Positions 16,474-25,264 of a stretch of DNA of 64,000 nucleotides are shown piece by piece (positions within the stretch are counted from its first letter, which is position 1; each line of letters begins with the position of its first letter). The stretch is from JBBTCX01 sp964494205 (GTDB taxonomy: Bacteria; Planctomycetota; Phycisphaerae; UBA1845): NCBI GenBank assembly GCA_964494205.1, contig CAZBRD010000011.1:62001-126000 (forward strand), written 5' to 3'. The translations under genes were made by a program, and so were the position numbers. The notes below the pieces were generated by a model, which had not been told where the DNA came from, searched no databases, and was given only the letters and a program-made list of their open reading frames with translations.

Positions 16474-18147
16474 TTACAAATCACCCGTAAACATCAGTTG
16501 CATTTCGACGAAATCGGCTGCGTCCACATCTGCATCGGTGTTGGTGTCAAAAGTTTGCAGGCACGTCGGCACGTCGGGCGGTGGGGTTGGATTCGGCGTG
16601 CTGCCGGGCCCGGCCATGCATTCCACGAAGGCTGCGTGGTCGGCCAAGCCGATGTCGTCGTCGCCGTCGTAGTCAAACAACGAGTTGAACTCGAACGCAC
16701 CGAGGTCTGCGGCTGCGCCAGCGATTGATCTCGGCTTGCTGTCCTGGTGTTTCATGTATTGGTTCGATACGGTGTGATCGGGCAGCACGTTGGGGTGCAG
16801 TGCGGCGGCCTCGTCGAGGCAGATTGAGTTTGAAGCGAGGCGATAATCCTGCCCGGCGAAATCGGCAAAACCCGGCGACGAACTCGTGAGGCCGGTGCCG
16901 TCGTCGTTGATGTCGCCGTTGAGCGTTCCGAACGAACCGACCCATCCTGGTTTGGTCCAGTTGTGGCTCAAGTCGAGAACGCCATCGGAATCGAGCATGG
17001 CTAAGCCGTTGCCGCCGGTGATGACGTGCAGGATGTTGTTCCTTGCGTCGCAATGCTCCTGTGGCGTGGAGAGCCGCATGAGTGTCGTGCTGTCGGTGCG
17101 AAGCGAGACCATCGTGTTGTGATAGAAGTACATCGTGCCGTGGCGATAGTTCGCGGTGGTTCCGCTGTCGCCGCCGTAGTGGATGATTTGCTTGTTTCCA
17201 GCGGCAGCTTGCTCGATGAGGATGTTGCCGTACACGTGGGTTTCGTCGTAATCGGGGTGGTTGCGGATGAGCGAGCTGTCCTCGCCGTCGACAAGATCAA
17301 GCTGGCGGTTGCCGCCTTCGATCCAGTTGTAGCGCACGACCAGGCCGGCGGATCGATCCTTCAGGTTGTTCCCGCCCGCGCCCGAGAGAAGCGGCCCGAA
17401 GCGATTGTATTGATACGTGATGCCGATGGCGGCGGTGTAGGTGTTGTGATGGAAAATGCTGCCGGAGTTTCCATTGCTGTGGATGTAGTTGCCTTCGATC
17501 AGGATGTCGCGGGCGGCTTCGTCGTCGCTTGACGAAACAAATAAACCGTTGCCGCTGTCGCGGAGAATGCAATTGCGAACGGTGATGTATTGGCCACGCT
17601 CGATGTGGATGGCGGCTGCGTTGGTCGAATAAGTTTCCATCGTGCCGCTTTCGTTGGTGAATGTGTTTGGCGGCCGCGCGCCGCGGATGTCGAGGTTTTC
17701 GATGATGATGTGTGTGGGCAGCACGTCGTCGGGGATGTTCGATCCGCCGACTTTTATCACCGAGCGGTTCTCGCTCCAATAATCGAGTTGCAGGCGGGTG
17801 GTGGCGTTTTGCCCATCGATGACCGGCAGTTGTCCGGCTGGGCCTGCGATGCCGCGAACGATGATTGGATTCGCAACGGTCCCCTGGCCACCGATCAGCC
17901 ATTTCTCAACGTACGGCGTTGATCGCCAATGGATTTGCACCACGTCGCCAGCGTCGAGTGATTCCCACGGCACCGCGCCGATGTTTGCATAGGTTTGCCC
18001 CGGACCGACGTTGTACGTCGTGGCGAACGTCGGCGAGCCACAAACTGCAACTGGAATGGAAGAGATGAAAAGCGCCTGAAAAAACCGCGAAACGCATCCA
18101 ACGCGCTGGCGCAAGCAGCCGCACGTCATGGTTCTTTGCCCCCACAT
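16474..18147 (-). CDS. Exported right-handed beta-helix protein with dockerin-like tail
   Basis: The protein has 557 residues. After a signal sequence (hydrophobic FFQALFISSIPVAVCG, cleavage near ATT), the body shows the Asn/Gly-rich beta-helix rungs typical of parallel beta-helix (DUF1565/pectate-lyase-like) proteins: NLDIRGARPP, ITVRNCILRDSGNGLFV, ILIEGNYIHSNG and VVRYNWIEGGN. The C-terminal ~75 residues contain two Asp-rich loops (FDYDGDDDIGLADHAAF and FDTNTDADVDAADFVEM) like the calcium loops of dockerin type I. It is probably a secreted polysaccharide-binding or lyase-like protein. No catalytic residues can be assigned. A downstream Met at residue 7 is an alternative start. Confidence 0.8.
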   Translation of the reverse strand: MWGQRTMTCGCLRQRVGCVSRFFQALFISSIPVAVCGSPTFATTYNVGPGQTYANIGAVPWESLDAGDVVQIHWRSTPYVEKWLIGGQGTVANPIIVRGIAGPAGQLPVIDGQNATTRLQLDYWSENRSVIKVGGSNIPDDVLPTHIIIENLDIRGARPPNTFTNESGTMETYSTNAAAIHIERGQYITVRNCILRDSGNGLFVSSSDDEAARDILIEGNYIHSNGNSGSIFHHNTYTAAIGITYQYNRFGPLLSGAGGNNLKDRSAGLVVRYNWIEGGNRQLDLVDGEDSSLIRNHPDYDETHVYGNILIEQAAAGNKQIIHYGGDSGTTANYRHGTMYFYHNTMVSLRTDSTTLMRLSTPQEHCDARNNILHVITGGNGLAMLDSDGVLDLSHNWTKPGWVGSFGTLNGDINDDGTGLTSSSPGFADFAGQDYRLASNSICLDEAAALHPNVLPDHTVSNQYMKHQDSKPRSIAGAAADLGAFEFNSLFDYDGDDDIGLADHAAFVECMAGPGSTPNPTPPPDVPTCLQTFDTNTDADVDAADFVEMQLMFTGDL

Positions 18148-18224
18148 AACTTAGCCCCCTAATCTAAGTCCGCGATCCACCTTATTCCGCGAGCTAAAGA
18201 AGTATCGTACACCATCGCCGTCTT

Positions 18225-18257
18225 CCACGGCCAAGCTGCTGCTTGACCGTGCCACCC
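18225..18257 (+). repeat. Dispersed 33-nt palindromic repeat, copy 2
   Basis: Two-base difference from copy 1, in the gap between the S9 peptidase and the beta-helix genes. It is followed at 18280-18297 by a 7-bp hairpin (CCCCTGC-TTGC-GCAGGGG). That hairpin is the counterpart of the one at 12141-12158, with a compensated base change. Confidence 0.85.
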
Positions 18258-18315
18258 GCCACAGGTCCTTCGCGACATTCCCCTGCTTGCGCAGGGGGCT
18301 CGGATGAGTCTCGAC

Positions 18316-20436
18316 TCAATGCGTCGCCGATTTCTCCGGTGGTTTTTTCTCCTCGCTGGTGCGCTGCATGATGTATTTATCGAACCATGCAACGTCCCAC
18401 GCCATTTTAGCCTTGCGGTTTTCGTATTTCGTCAGGCCGTGGCCCTCGCCGGGATAGACGATGAGTTCCGTCGGAACGCCGAGGTAGTGCTTTAGGCCGC
18501 GATAGAGCGCTCGCGAGTGTGCGGCTGGCACGCGCTCATCGTTTCCGCCGACGTGAATCAGCGTCGGAGTCTTTACCTTATCAAGTTTGTAAAGCGGCGA
18601 GCCGTGTTCATAGACTTCGGGCTTCGCCCATGGGAGCGCCTGCATGTAGTTGATCACGTGGCCGGGAGTGTCCTCGGTGCCCCATTGGATCACCATGTCG
18701 AGCACGCCGGCTCCGCTGCTGGCGGCCTTGAAGCGATCGGTGTGCGTGATGACGCAATTGGTGAGATAGCCACCGTTGCTCCAGCCGCCGACGCCGAGTC
18801 GATCGGGATCGGCAATGCCGCGCTCGACCATTGCGTCGACGCCGGTGAGAATGTCCTGCACCTCGATGTCGTTCTCGCGCCCGATGAGGTCGGTCATGAA
18901 CTTGTCGCCGTAGCCGGTTGAGCCGCGATAGTTCGGGCTGAGCAGCGCGTAACCTTTCGCAGGCAGCAGAACGCGGCCGTAAATCCAATACTGTAAGCGA
19001 TACATCGTGGCAGCCGTCGGGCCGCCGTGCAGATCGACGACCATAGGTAACTTGTTGCCGGGTTTGGCGTCCGGTGGGAGTTCGAGAATGCCCTCGACCT
19101 CGTCGCCGTTTGCGCCTTTCCATGTGACGAGTTGAATCTGTGGCAGCTTCCACGTGTCGACTTGAGGATTCACGTTTGTGATGCGTGTTTGGTTGCCCTT
19201 CGTATCGAACGTGTAGATGTCCTCGTGATGCGTAAGCGTGCTGACTACGGCTGAGAGCGTGTTGCCGTTTTCGGAATAGCTGAACGGACCGACGACAACG
19301 TCGCCGGGCGTGAGCGTTTTGATTTCCCCCTGCGACCCGTCGCGGACGCTCATGGCGGAATACACGCGCGATCGCGCTCGCTCCTCGGCTGTGAAGCAAA
19401 GGTCGCGCGAGTCCCCACGGAATTGCAGCGAGCCGCCGTTGATGGTCAGGTTTGCGGGTCGTTTGAACTTGCGCGTCTGCGGTTCGTCTTTTTTCCATTC
19501 GGTGATGAGAATGTCCGGCGGATAACCATCGAATGAAATCGTGAACGCGAGCGCCTGGCCGTCGCTGGACCATGAGAGCCCGTCGAGCCAGCCGTAGGGC
19601 GAGGGTGCATCCGCCCGCCAAAGCTTGTCGGGCAAGGTTGCGACTTTTTTCGCTGCCACATCGAAAATGTCTATTCGCGACCAGCCCTCGTTGCTGAGCA
19701 GTGTGTCGTCCGGCGTCGTGATCATGGCGACGCGCTTTTCATCCTTGGTGACGGTGAACTCTTTGATGACGCGCTTGTCGTCGATGAGTTTTTCGCTGCG
19801 CCAACTGGAAAGGTCGAGTTTCCACACCTGGGAGAACTTCACCACGCCGTGGCCATACTCGAGGTCTTTGTGTTCTTTTTTCAGGTCCTTCCATTCTTCG
19901 TCGTAGTGTTCTTCGGATGCTGTGAAGTAGAGCGATTTTCCGTCGCGCGAAAGTTCGAATGCACCGACGCCATCCTTGAGTCGCGTGATCGCCAGCGGCT
20001 CGCCGCCGTCGCGAGGGATTCGCCAGACCTGGGCTTTGCCGTTGTAGGGCGGGTCTTTTTCTTCGCCGCGCTGGTAGTTCGCGGTGTAATAGATGTAGCG
20101 GCTGTCGGAACTCCACTGCGGCGAGCCTTCGTTGGCCTTGTCGAACGTGAGACGTTGAACAGACTTGGTGGCGGCTTCCACGACCCACAAGTCGGTGTTT
20201 CGTTTTCCCTTCGTGTCTTCCCAGCGCATCTCGGTGTAGGCCGTGAACTTGCCGTCGGGGGACGATTTGCAACCCGTAATCACGTTGATGGTGAAATAGT
20301 CTTCGAGCGTAATGTCGTGGTCGCGAGCGGGGGCATCGGCGGCGATCGAAGGTGTGCCAATCGACAGCATGAGCGTGGCCATGCAGCCGATCAAACAGGT
20401 AGTGCAGTGGTTCGTAAGCAATCGAAACTTCATCAT
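18316..20436 (-). CDS. S9 family serine peptidase (acylaminoacyl/dipeptidyl peptidase type)
   Basis: The protein has 706 residues. A signal peptide (CLIGCMATLMLSIGTPSIAA) is followed by a seven-bladed beta-propeller (about 45-430; WSSDSRYIYY, LSRDGKSLYF, WSSDGQALAF). A C-terminal alpha/beta-hydrolase domain carries the nucleophile in GGWSNGGYLTNC, the Asp in HVGGNDERVPAAHS and the His in PGEGHGLTKYEN. It cleaves short peptides in the periplasm. Its start codon overlaps the preceding membrane protein's stop by four bases (ATGA), so the two are translationally coupled. A few residues after the catalytic His the protein ends in a charged Lys/Glu-rich tail. Confidence 0.92.
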   Translation of the reverse strand: MMKFRLLTNHCTTCLIGCMATLMLSIGTPSIAADAPARDHDITLEDYFTINVITGCKSSPDGKFTAYTEMRWEDTKGKRNTDLWVVEAATKSVQRLTFDKANEGSPQWSSDSRYIYYTANYQRGEEKDPPYNGKAQVWRIPRDGGEPLAITRLKDGVGAFELSRDGKSLYFTASEEHYDEEWKDLKKEHKDLEYGHGVVKFSQVWKLDLSSWRSEKLIDDKRVIKEFTVTKDEKRVAMITTPDDTLLSNEGWSRIDIFDVAAKKVATLPDKLWRADAPSPYGWLDGLSWSSDGQALAFTISFDGYPPDILITEWKKDEPQTRKFKRPANLTINGGSLQFRGDSRDLCFTAEERARSRVYSAMSVRDGSQGEIKTLTPGDVVVGPFSYSENGNTLSAVVSTLTHHEDIYTFDTKGNQTRITNVNPQVDTWKLPQIQLVTWKGANGDEVEGILELPPDAKPGNKLPMVVDLHGGPTAATMYRLQYWIYGRVLLPAKGYALLSPNYRGSTGYGDKFMTDLIGRENDIEVQDILTGVDAMVERGIADPDRLGVGGWSNGGYLTNCVITHTDRFKAASSGAGVLDMVIQWGTEDTPGHVINYMQALPWAKPEVYEHGSPLYKLDKVKTPTLIHVGGNDERVPAAHSRALYRGLKHYLGVPTELIVYPGEGHGLTKYENRKAKMAWDVAWFDKYIMQRTSEEKKPPEKSATH

Positions 20437-21548
20437 TGGCTCCCGTCAGGTTTGGAAGTTTGTGGTTGTTCTTGTCGCTGAGGCGCTGCTTCGGAATTCA
20501 GAAGCAGCTCTATTTCGCCCAGCGATGGCGTTCGCACCGTGCTGAACCACGAGGCGATCATCAGCCAGCCGGTCCAGAAATTGAAATGGAAGCGTATCAC
20601 GCGACCGGAGTCAACCAGCGTTGCGACGCCGGTGCGGAAATCGAGCGAGAGCGGCGTGTCGTTGGGGGTAAACAGACGAAATCTTACGTTGCGGCGGGCG
20701 GGGCTCTGCATTCGACAAACGATTCCGCCCGGCACAATCCACCAATCGCGCCCGCGAAAAGAACCAATTCCGAGCACTCTCCAGAGGATCAAGACACTCA
20801 CTATGGAACCCGCAATCAACCCGGGCAACTGAAACGCTCGCTGTAACAACACCGGACAAAGGAACACGTAACCGAGAATGATGAACCATGCCCAAATAGG
20901 TTTTGACCAATACCGAAGCCACACGACAGGGCTGCGAGAAATTTGCTCGCTGTCGAATCGAGGCGACTCAGCTTGGCCGTCCAGTGCAATTTCAACGAGG
21001 TACAACAGTTCATAGGAGTTCTCTTGAACGTGGATAGGTTCAAAGGGAACTTCGATCTGCTTGGGGCGCGGGTATTGGATGAGTCGCGTTCCGTTGGCAA
21101 CAACAATGGAACCGTTGGGCAATGACTGAAACAATTGCTTGAGATTGCGGGATTTACTCGCCGGATTCCACGATTCGTGTTCGAGCACGCGATGCGGGCA
21201 GCGCAATCGAAAACCGTGACCCGTTACGATGTTATCTAGCCGATTTGTACGGTGACGTTTCGTCTTGCAGACTCGACGACGCATCCGTCGATGTATCCAC
21301 CACGCCCACAGACCCACTGCTACAAGCCCGCAGATAATTGCATAATAGAACACCCACATCGGCGGGGAAGAATCCGAGTCGAATAGTAGGAAGTACAAGG
21401 AACCGATTCCAACGACGTAGCCAATCGCCCAAACGGCGAGGGAGCCGGCGGAGAGCAGAATGATATCAAAAATCGAGCACTTAAGGCGAGGCGTCCAAAT
21501 GCGGAAGATGCGGAACACCGCGGGGCGATCATTTTTGAGGTCATACAT
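20433..21548 (-). CDS. Multi-pass membrane protein, function unknown
   Basis: The protein has 371 residues. Four hydrophobic segments are visible: about 27-56 (IILLSAGSLAVWAIGYVVG), 62-85 (VFYYAIICGLVAVGLWAWW), 215-235 and 238-255 (GLIAGSIVSVLILWRVL). A cytoplasmic basic stretch RRMRRRVCKTKRHR follows the second. The C-terminal third has a PH-like beta pattern (WWIVPGGIVCR, LDFRTGVATLV, RVIRFHFNFW). I do not recognise the family. It is coupled by a four-base overlap to the S9 peptidase gene downstream. Confidence 0.65.
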   Translation of the reverse strand: MYDLKNDRPAVFRIFRIWTPRLKCSIFDIILLSAGSLAVWAIGYVVGIGSLYFLLFDSDSSPPMWVFYYAIICGLVAVGLWAWWIHRRMRRRVCKTKRHRTNRLDNIVTGHGFRLRCPHRVLEHESWNPASKSRNLKQLFQSLPNGSIVVANGTRLIQYPRPKQIEVPFEPIHVQENSYELLYLVEIALDGQAESPRFDSEQISRSPVVWLRYWSKPIWAWFIILGYVFLCPVLLQRAFQLPGLIAGSIVSVLILWRVLGIGSFRGRDWWIVPGGIVCRMQSPARRNVRFRLFTPNDTPLSLDFRTGVATLVDSGRVIRFHFNFWTGWLMIASWFSTVRTPSLGEIELLLNSEAAPQRQEQPQTSKPDGSQ

Positions 21549-21768
21549 TACCCTCTAGCTTAGTCGATTTGAGTGACAAAGTTGAAACCAAGTATGGCAT
21601 TCACTCTCGCGAACTACGACTCGACAGATTGCGCACCAGTTGGATAGAATCTTTACTATATGCGCAGCTGGCTATGCTGAATTCTTGTGCAGCGATCAAT
21701 AGCTTAGACTGCGTTGTGTTCGGCAAGAGTTGATTGTAGGAACGTTTGTAATTGAATCGCGGAGCTTA

Positions 21769-22398
21769 ATGATGATGCGAAAGTTTTCTACCTGTGTACT
21801 GCTTACCTTTGGTCTGGCTATTTCGCCGGGCATTTTGCGCGCGGCGGAAACCTCCTTCGACTTCAAAGATCCGAAGGGTGTGAACACGATATCGTTCTTG
21901 CTCGATTCCACGCTGGAACCGATTTTGGGTGTCGGCGGCGGCATTTCCGGTTCGTTGACGTTTGATTCGGCCAAACCTGAAGCGACCAAGGGAAAGATCG
22001 AACTTGAAGCTTCGAGCCTTTACACACCCAATGACGGCATGAAGAAGGCAATGCACTCTTCGGACTGGTTGGACATCGCCAAGTTCCCCAAGATCACGTT
22101 TGAGATTAAACAGGTCAAGGAAGCGAAAGCCGCCGGCAAAGATAAGTTTGATCTGACGGTTGTGGCTGATCTGACCATTAAGGGCACGAAGAAAGAAGTG
22201 ACTGTTCCCGTCAGCGCGACGTATCTGCCCGATGCGCTTGGAAAGCGCCAGGGCGACGCCAAGGGCGATCTGCTCGTGCTTCGTTCCAGCTTCTCGATCA
22301 ATCGCAAGGATTACGGCATCAAGTCCGAAATGGGCGGTGACGTTGTGGCTGAAGAAGCGAAGATTACTGTTTCGATCGCGGGCGGCGCGAAAAAGTAG
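21769..22398 (+). CDS. YceI family periplasmic lipid-binding protein
   Basis: The protein has about 209 residues. ATG codons at 21769, 21772 and 21775 are consecutive; GGAG at 21761 favours one of the first two. A signal peptide ends near ILRAAE. The lipocalin-like barrel shows the YceI hallmarks: GGGISGSLTFDSAKPEATKGKIELEASSLYT, SSDWLDIAKFPKITFE, LTIKGTKKEVTVPV and FSINRKDYGI near the end. Members bind isoprenoid or other amphiphilic molecules in the periplasm. The gene is monocistronic and convergent with the GlmU-like gene across a repetitive gap. Confidence 0.92.
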   Translation: MMMRKFSTCVLLTFGLAISPGILRAAETSFDFKDPKGVNTISFLLDSTLEPILGVGGGISGSLTFDSAKPEATKGKIELEASSLYTPNDGMKKAMHSSDWLDIAKFPKITFEIKQVKEAKAAGKDKFDLTVVADLTIKGTKKEVTVPVSATYLPDALGKRQGDAKGDLLVLRSSFSINRKDYGIKSEMGGDVVAEEAKITVSIAGGAKK

Positions 22399-22407
22399 AA
22401 CGCTTCG

Positions 22408-22532
22408 CGAATTACGAATTACAAATTACGAAGCACTAGTGCTGACGTAGTTACGAGTTACTAGTGACGAGTTAACGAGCGGATTGCGCTTCGCCGTTGA
22501 CTTTTACTAGTAACCGGTAATTCGTAACTTAT
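22408..22532. repeat. ATTACGAATTAC-type low-complexity repeat block
   Basis: A 125-nt convergent gap is built of near-identical words (attacgaattac, acaaattacg, gttacgagttac, ggtaattcgtaac). Its first 26 nt (22408-22433), reverse complemented, match 42457-42482 at about 23 of 26 positions, so it belongs to a dispersed family. No gene or terminator hairpin is clear. Confidence 0.7.
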
Positions 22533-23764
22533 TCGACTCTTCTCGGCGCGCGCTCGTATTCGCGGGCGCGTTTGCCGAGGTCTAGAAACAATTCTACTTC
22601 CTCATCGGTAATCTCCACGCCGCGCCGGGCCATCACTTTGGCGGCTACGTCGAGCAAACGCGCGGCGTCGCCGGTGGCTGTTCGCTCATCGGTGACCCAG
22701 GCGAAAGACGGGTTGTATTTGGGAACGACCCGACCCGTAGCCGCCGTGGCGGCGAATCCGATCACTGAACCGGTGGGCAATGTCGCGTTAATGCCGATCT
22801 TGGCGTGGTCGGCGATGAATGAGCCGATGAACATCTCACCGGAGTCAACGTCGGTGCCATTGATTGGCACGCGCACGGCGCCATAGGTATTCTTCAAATC
22901 GGAATTGCAAGCACCGGCCCCGATGTTCACCCAGCTGCCGACATACGAATGCCCCAGAAAGCCGAGGTGCTGCTTGTTGGAAAAACCGTCGATCACGCAG
23001 CCGTCGATCTCGCCGCCGAGCTTGCACAGCGGGCCAATCGCATTTCCGCCGTGCAACCAGGAGTGAGGATTGATCTTCGTCCCAGGACCGAGATAAGCAG
23101 GTCCTTCGATGACGGCGTATGGGCCGATTTTGACTTTGTCGCTGATGAAAATCGACCCGCCGGATGCGTCGATGACGGCTGTCGGATGTATCTCTACGGC
23201 TTCGCCGACGTGAATCCGCTCGGGGTTGGAAAGAGTTGGACGGGGTTCCAGCCGCGTTTCCCGCATGGCGTCGTTGTCGTTCCAATCTCTTTCGATGCTG
23301 GCCTTCAAGTCGCGAATGATTTCCCAGGGATATCGCAATATGCGGCCCCCGACGGCAGACGTAGCGACTCCTTTGATGGCGGCGCGAAGCCGTTCAGGAT
23401 CGAGCATGTCCGCAGGCTCCAGCTTTTCGGCGAGCCGGGTGTCGCAAGCAATGTACGCGATTGAGTCATCGATCAGGGCAACATGTGGCGCAGGGACAAA
23501 CTTCACCGGTCCGTCGGGCATCCAGCGGCCGTTGATGAGAATGGTGCCGGGTTGAACGGGCTTATTGGCCGGCGCTCCGCAACGCTGAGCGGCTACGGCG
23601 GCGATCCACTCTCGCGTCCAAACACCTGCGACCGGCAGCCCCAGCGTTTGCGGAATTCGGTCGAGAATGATTTTTCTTCCGACGCGCAGCTCAAATACCG
23701 TCCGCCAGAACACCAGCGGCAGCAGGTTCACGAACCCGTCGTCCTCGAAGAGAACTAGTTTCAT
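22529..23764 (-). CDS. GlmU-like sugar nucleotidyltransferase/left-handed beta-helix protein
   Basis: The protein has 411 residues from the ATG at 23764 (MKLVLFEDDGF). That is the usual first strand of the alternate GlmU family, and the longer frame adds 18 unlikely residues. The N-terminal ~190 residues are a reduced nucleotidyltransferase-like domain. From about residue 190 isoleucine-patch hexapeptides form a left-handed beta-helix (VEIHPTAVIDASGG, ISDKVKIGPYAVIEG, HLGFLGHSYVG, FIADHAKIGINATLPTG). The family is thought to act in GlcNAc-1-P or related sugar activation, but activity is unproven. No classic GxGTRM loop is visible. It is monocistronic. Confidence 0.8.
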   Translation of the reverse strand: MKLVLFEDDGFVNLLPLVFWRTVFELRVGRKIILDRIPQTLGLPVAGVWTREWIAAVAAQRCGAPANKPVQPGTILINGRWMPDGPVKFVPAPHVALIDDSIAYIACDTRLAEKLEPADMLDPERLRAAIKGVATSAVGGRILRYPWEIIRDLKASIERDWNDNDAMRETRLEPRPTLSNPERIHVGEAVEIHPTAVIDASGGSIFISDKVKIGPYAVIEGPAYLGPGTKINPHSWLHGGNAIGPLCKLGGEIDGCVIDGFSNKQHLGFLGHSYVGSWVNIGAGACNSDLKNTYGAVRVPINGTDVDSGEMFIGSFIADHAKIGINATLPTGSVIGFAATAATGRVVPKYNPSFAWVTDERTATGDAARLLDVAAKVMARRGVEITDEEVELFLDLGKRAREYERAPRRVE

Positions 23765-24315
23765 AATGGGCGAGTATAACGGTGCGTAAGTGAATTGCAC
23801 GACGTTGTTACGAACCAACGAAATGGGCCTGCGTGCGAAGACGCAAGCCCATTACGAGTGTCGGATCAGTGCAACCTTCAAAGTCGATGAAAGCCAAATG
23901 GACGGAACCCTTCGTAAGAAGGTGGGTGGAACGCTGCAGCCCGGACCGCCAACCTCAAAAGGGGTCGGTACGTCGTTTGGCGCTTATCGCGAACTTCCCG
24001 AAGTTCCTTTATCGGTTCAGCCACTAACAGGCTTTCTGTCGGGCCTGAGAGTCGCACCGTCGACACGGTGTAAGTATACCATCGGCCAACCGTCCGGGAA
24101 ACAAAAACAGCATTATACAAATGTGAAATTCGCGCGCAGCTTTCACTTGAAATCATTGAGTCAAAAGTGTATGCACCGCGACAAATTGTGCGATGAATGA
24201 AAGTGGATAAGCTTGCGATCGTTCGCACGCGCGAGAGTAGATGGAACAATGTCGCTGCGTGATTTCGGTTTGCGCCGACGCGATCGTTGCATAAGTTTCG
24301 TCGAATCAGATCATT
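23765..24315. other. Structured intergenic region upstream of trpA (candidate ncRNA or leader)
   Basis: The region is unusually rich in hairpins. TGGGC-TGCGT pairs with ACGCA-GCCCA around 23826-23855, followed by TTTCGTT when read on the minus strand, so it may end the upstream transcript. CCTTC-GTAA-GAAGG lies near 23910. A perfect GAACTTC-CC-GAAGTTC lies near 23990. CACCGT-CGAC-ACGGTG lies near 24055-24070. Open frames on both strands lack ribosome sites. I cannot match it to a known RNA; 6S, SRP, RNase P, tmRNA and T-box were considered. The rest, 24110-24315, is AT-rich leader DNA before trpA. Confidence 0.35.
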
Positions 24316-25152
24316 ATGGATCAGTCACCAACACAGACAAAAACCGATCGATTCGCAGCAGCATTTGGCAAGCAATTTGCGGACCAACGTCGGCGCGTCA
24401 TTCCCTATTTCACGGCAGGATTTCCGGACACTGAAACTGTGGCTGAGTTGATTCGTCGCGCAGATCGCGCAGGCGCGACTGCTGTCGAGATCGGGTTTCC
24501 GTATTCGGACTCAATCGCCGATGGTCCGGTTATTCAATCGTCGTTCTATCACGCATTGGATCGCGGCTTTCGCGTCCAGCACGCACTCGACATGGCGTCG
24601 CGGTTGCGTGGGGCTGTCTCGTGCCCGTTGATTGCGATGCTCTCCTATTCCATCGTGCACCGAATCGGGCTCACGTCTTTCATGCACGATGCTGCGATGG
24701 CTGGTTTCGACGGTGTCATCGTCCCAGATGTGCCGGAAGAGGAAGGCAACGTCGTACGCCAAGCGGTTGCGGATTCGGGTTTGGCCCATATCGGCATGAT
24801 CGGACCTCGAACCAGCAAGGAACGTCGCAGTGCCATTGTGCGAAGTTCATCTGGCTTCATCTACGTCATCGCAGCCGCCGGAACGACGGGCGAACGAAGC
24901 ACGCTTTCCAGCGAACTTAGATCGCAAATTGAGGAGTTGCGTTCGTTTACGGAGCTGCCGCTGTGCGTCGGATTTGGCGTTGCGAACGCGCAGCAGGTCC
25001 GCGAAGTCTGCGAATTCGCTGATGCGGCTATCGTCGGCAGCGCGATCATCAAACGGATCAGTTCTTCTCTCGAACGAAACGAGCCTAAGGAAACACTCAT
25101 CAATTCTGTCAGTGGTTTTGTAACGGAATTGATTGACGCAGGCAGCTCGTGA
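24316..25152 (+). CDS. trpA: Tryptophan synthase alpha subunit
   Basis: The protein has 278 residues. The TrpA TIM barrel is clear: IPYFTAGFPD, then VEIGFPYSDSIADGPVIQ holding the catalytic Glu (EIG) and Asp (ADGP), VIVPDVPEEE, and the phosphate loop GFGVANAQQV. It cleaves indole-3-glycerol phosphate to indole and glyceraldehyde-3-phosphate in the cytoplasm and feeds TrpB. It stands alone: trpB and trpF are not adjacent, so the pathway is dispersed. The start has no strong Shine-Dalgarno sequence. Confidence 0.95.
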   Translation: MDQSPTQTKTDRFAAAFGKQFADQRRRVIPYFTAGFPDTETVAELIRRADRAGATAVEIGFPYSDSIADGPVIQSSFYHALDRGFRVQHALDMASRLRGAVSCPLIAMLSYSIVHRIGLTSFMHDAAMAGFDGVIVPDVPEEEGNVVRQAVADSGLAHIGMIGPRTSKERRSAIVRSSSGFIYVIAAAGTTGERSTLSSELRSQIEELRSFTELPLCVGFGVANAQQVREVCEFADAAIVGSAIIKRISSSLERNEPKETLINSVSGFVTELIDAGSS

Positions 25153-25264
25153 AGCGTTCACGCTCCCCGCGTTGATACCCCCCCACCCTTCCGTATAATG
25201 TGCCCCAGCCGATATGGGCAGATCGAATCAATCGATGTTCACGCGAAAACAATCGGAAAACTAG

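Noticed and set aside
23920..23945. T-box-like word GGTGGGTGGAACGC before trpA
   Set aside because: The rest of the T-box (specifier stem, antiterminator pairing, terminator) is not visible, and the distance to trpA is too long.
23790..24200. Plus-strand frame of 136 residues, and a minus-strand frame over the same DNA
   Set aside because: No ribosome site, no recognisable motif, and the DNA is better explained by many hairpins.
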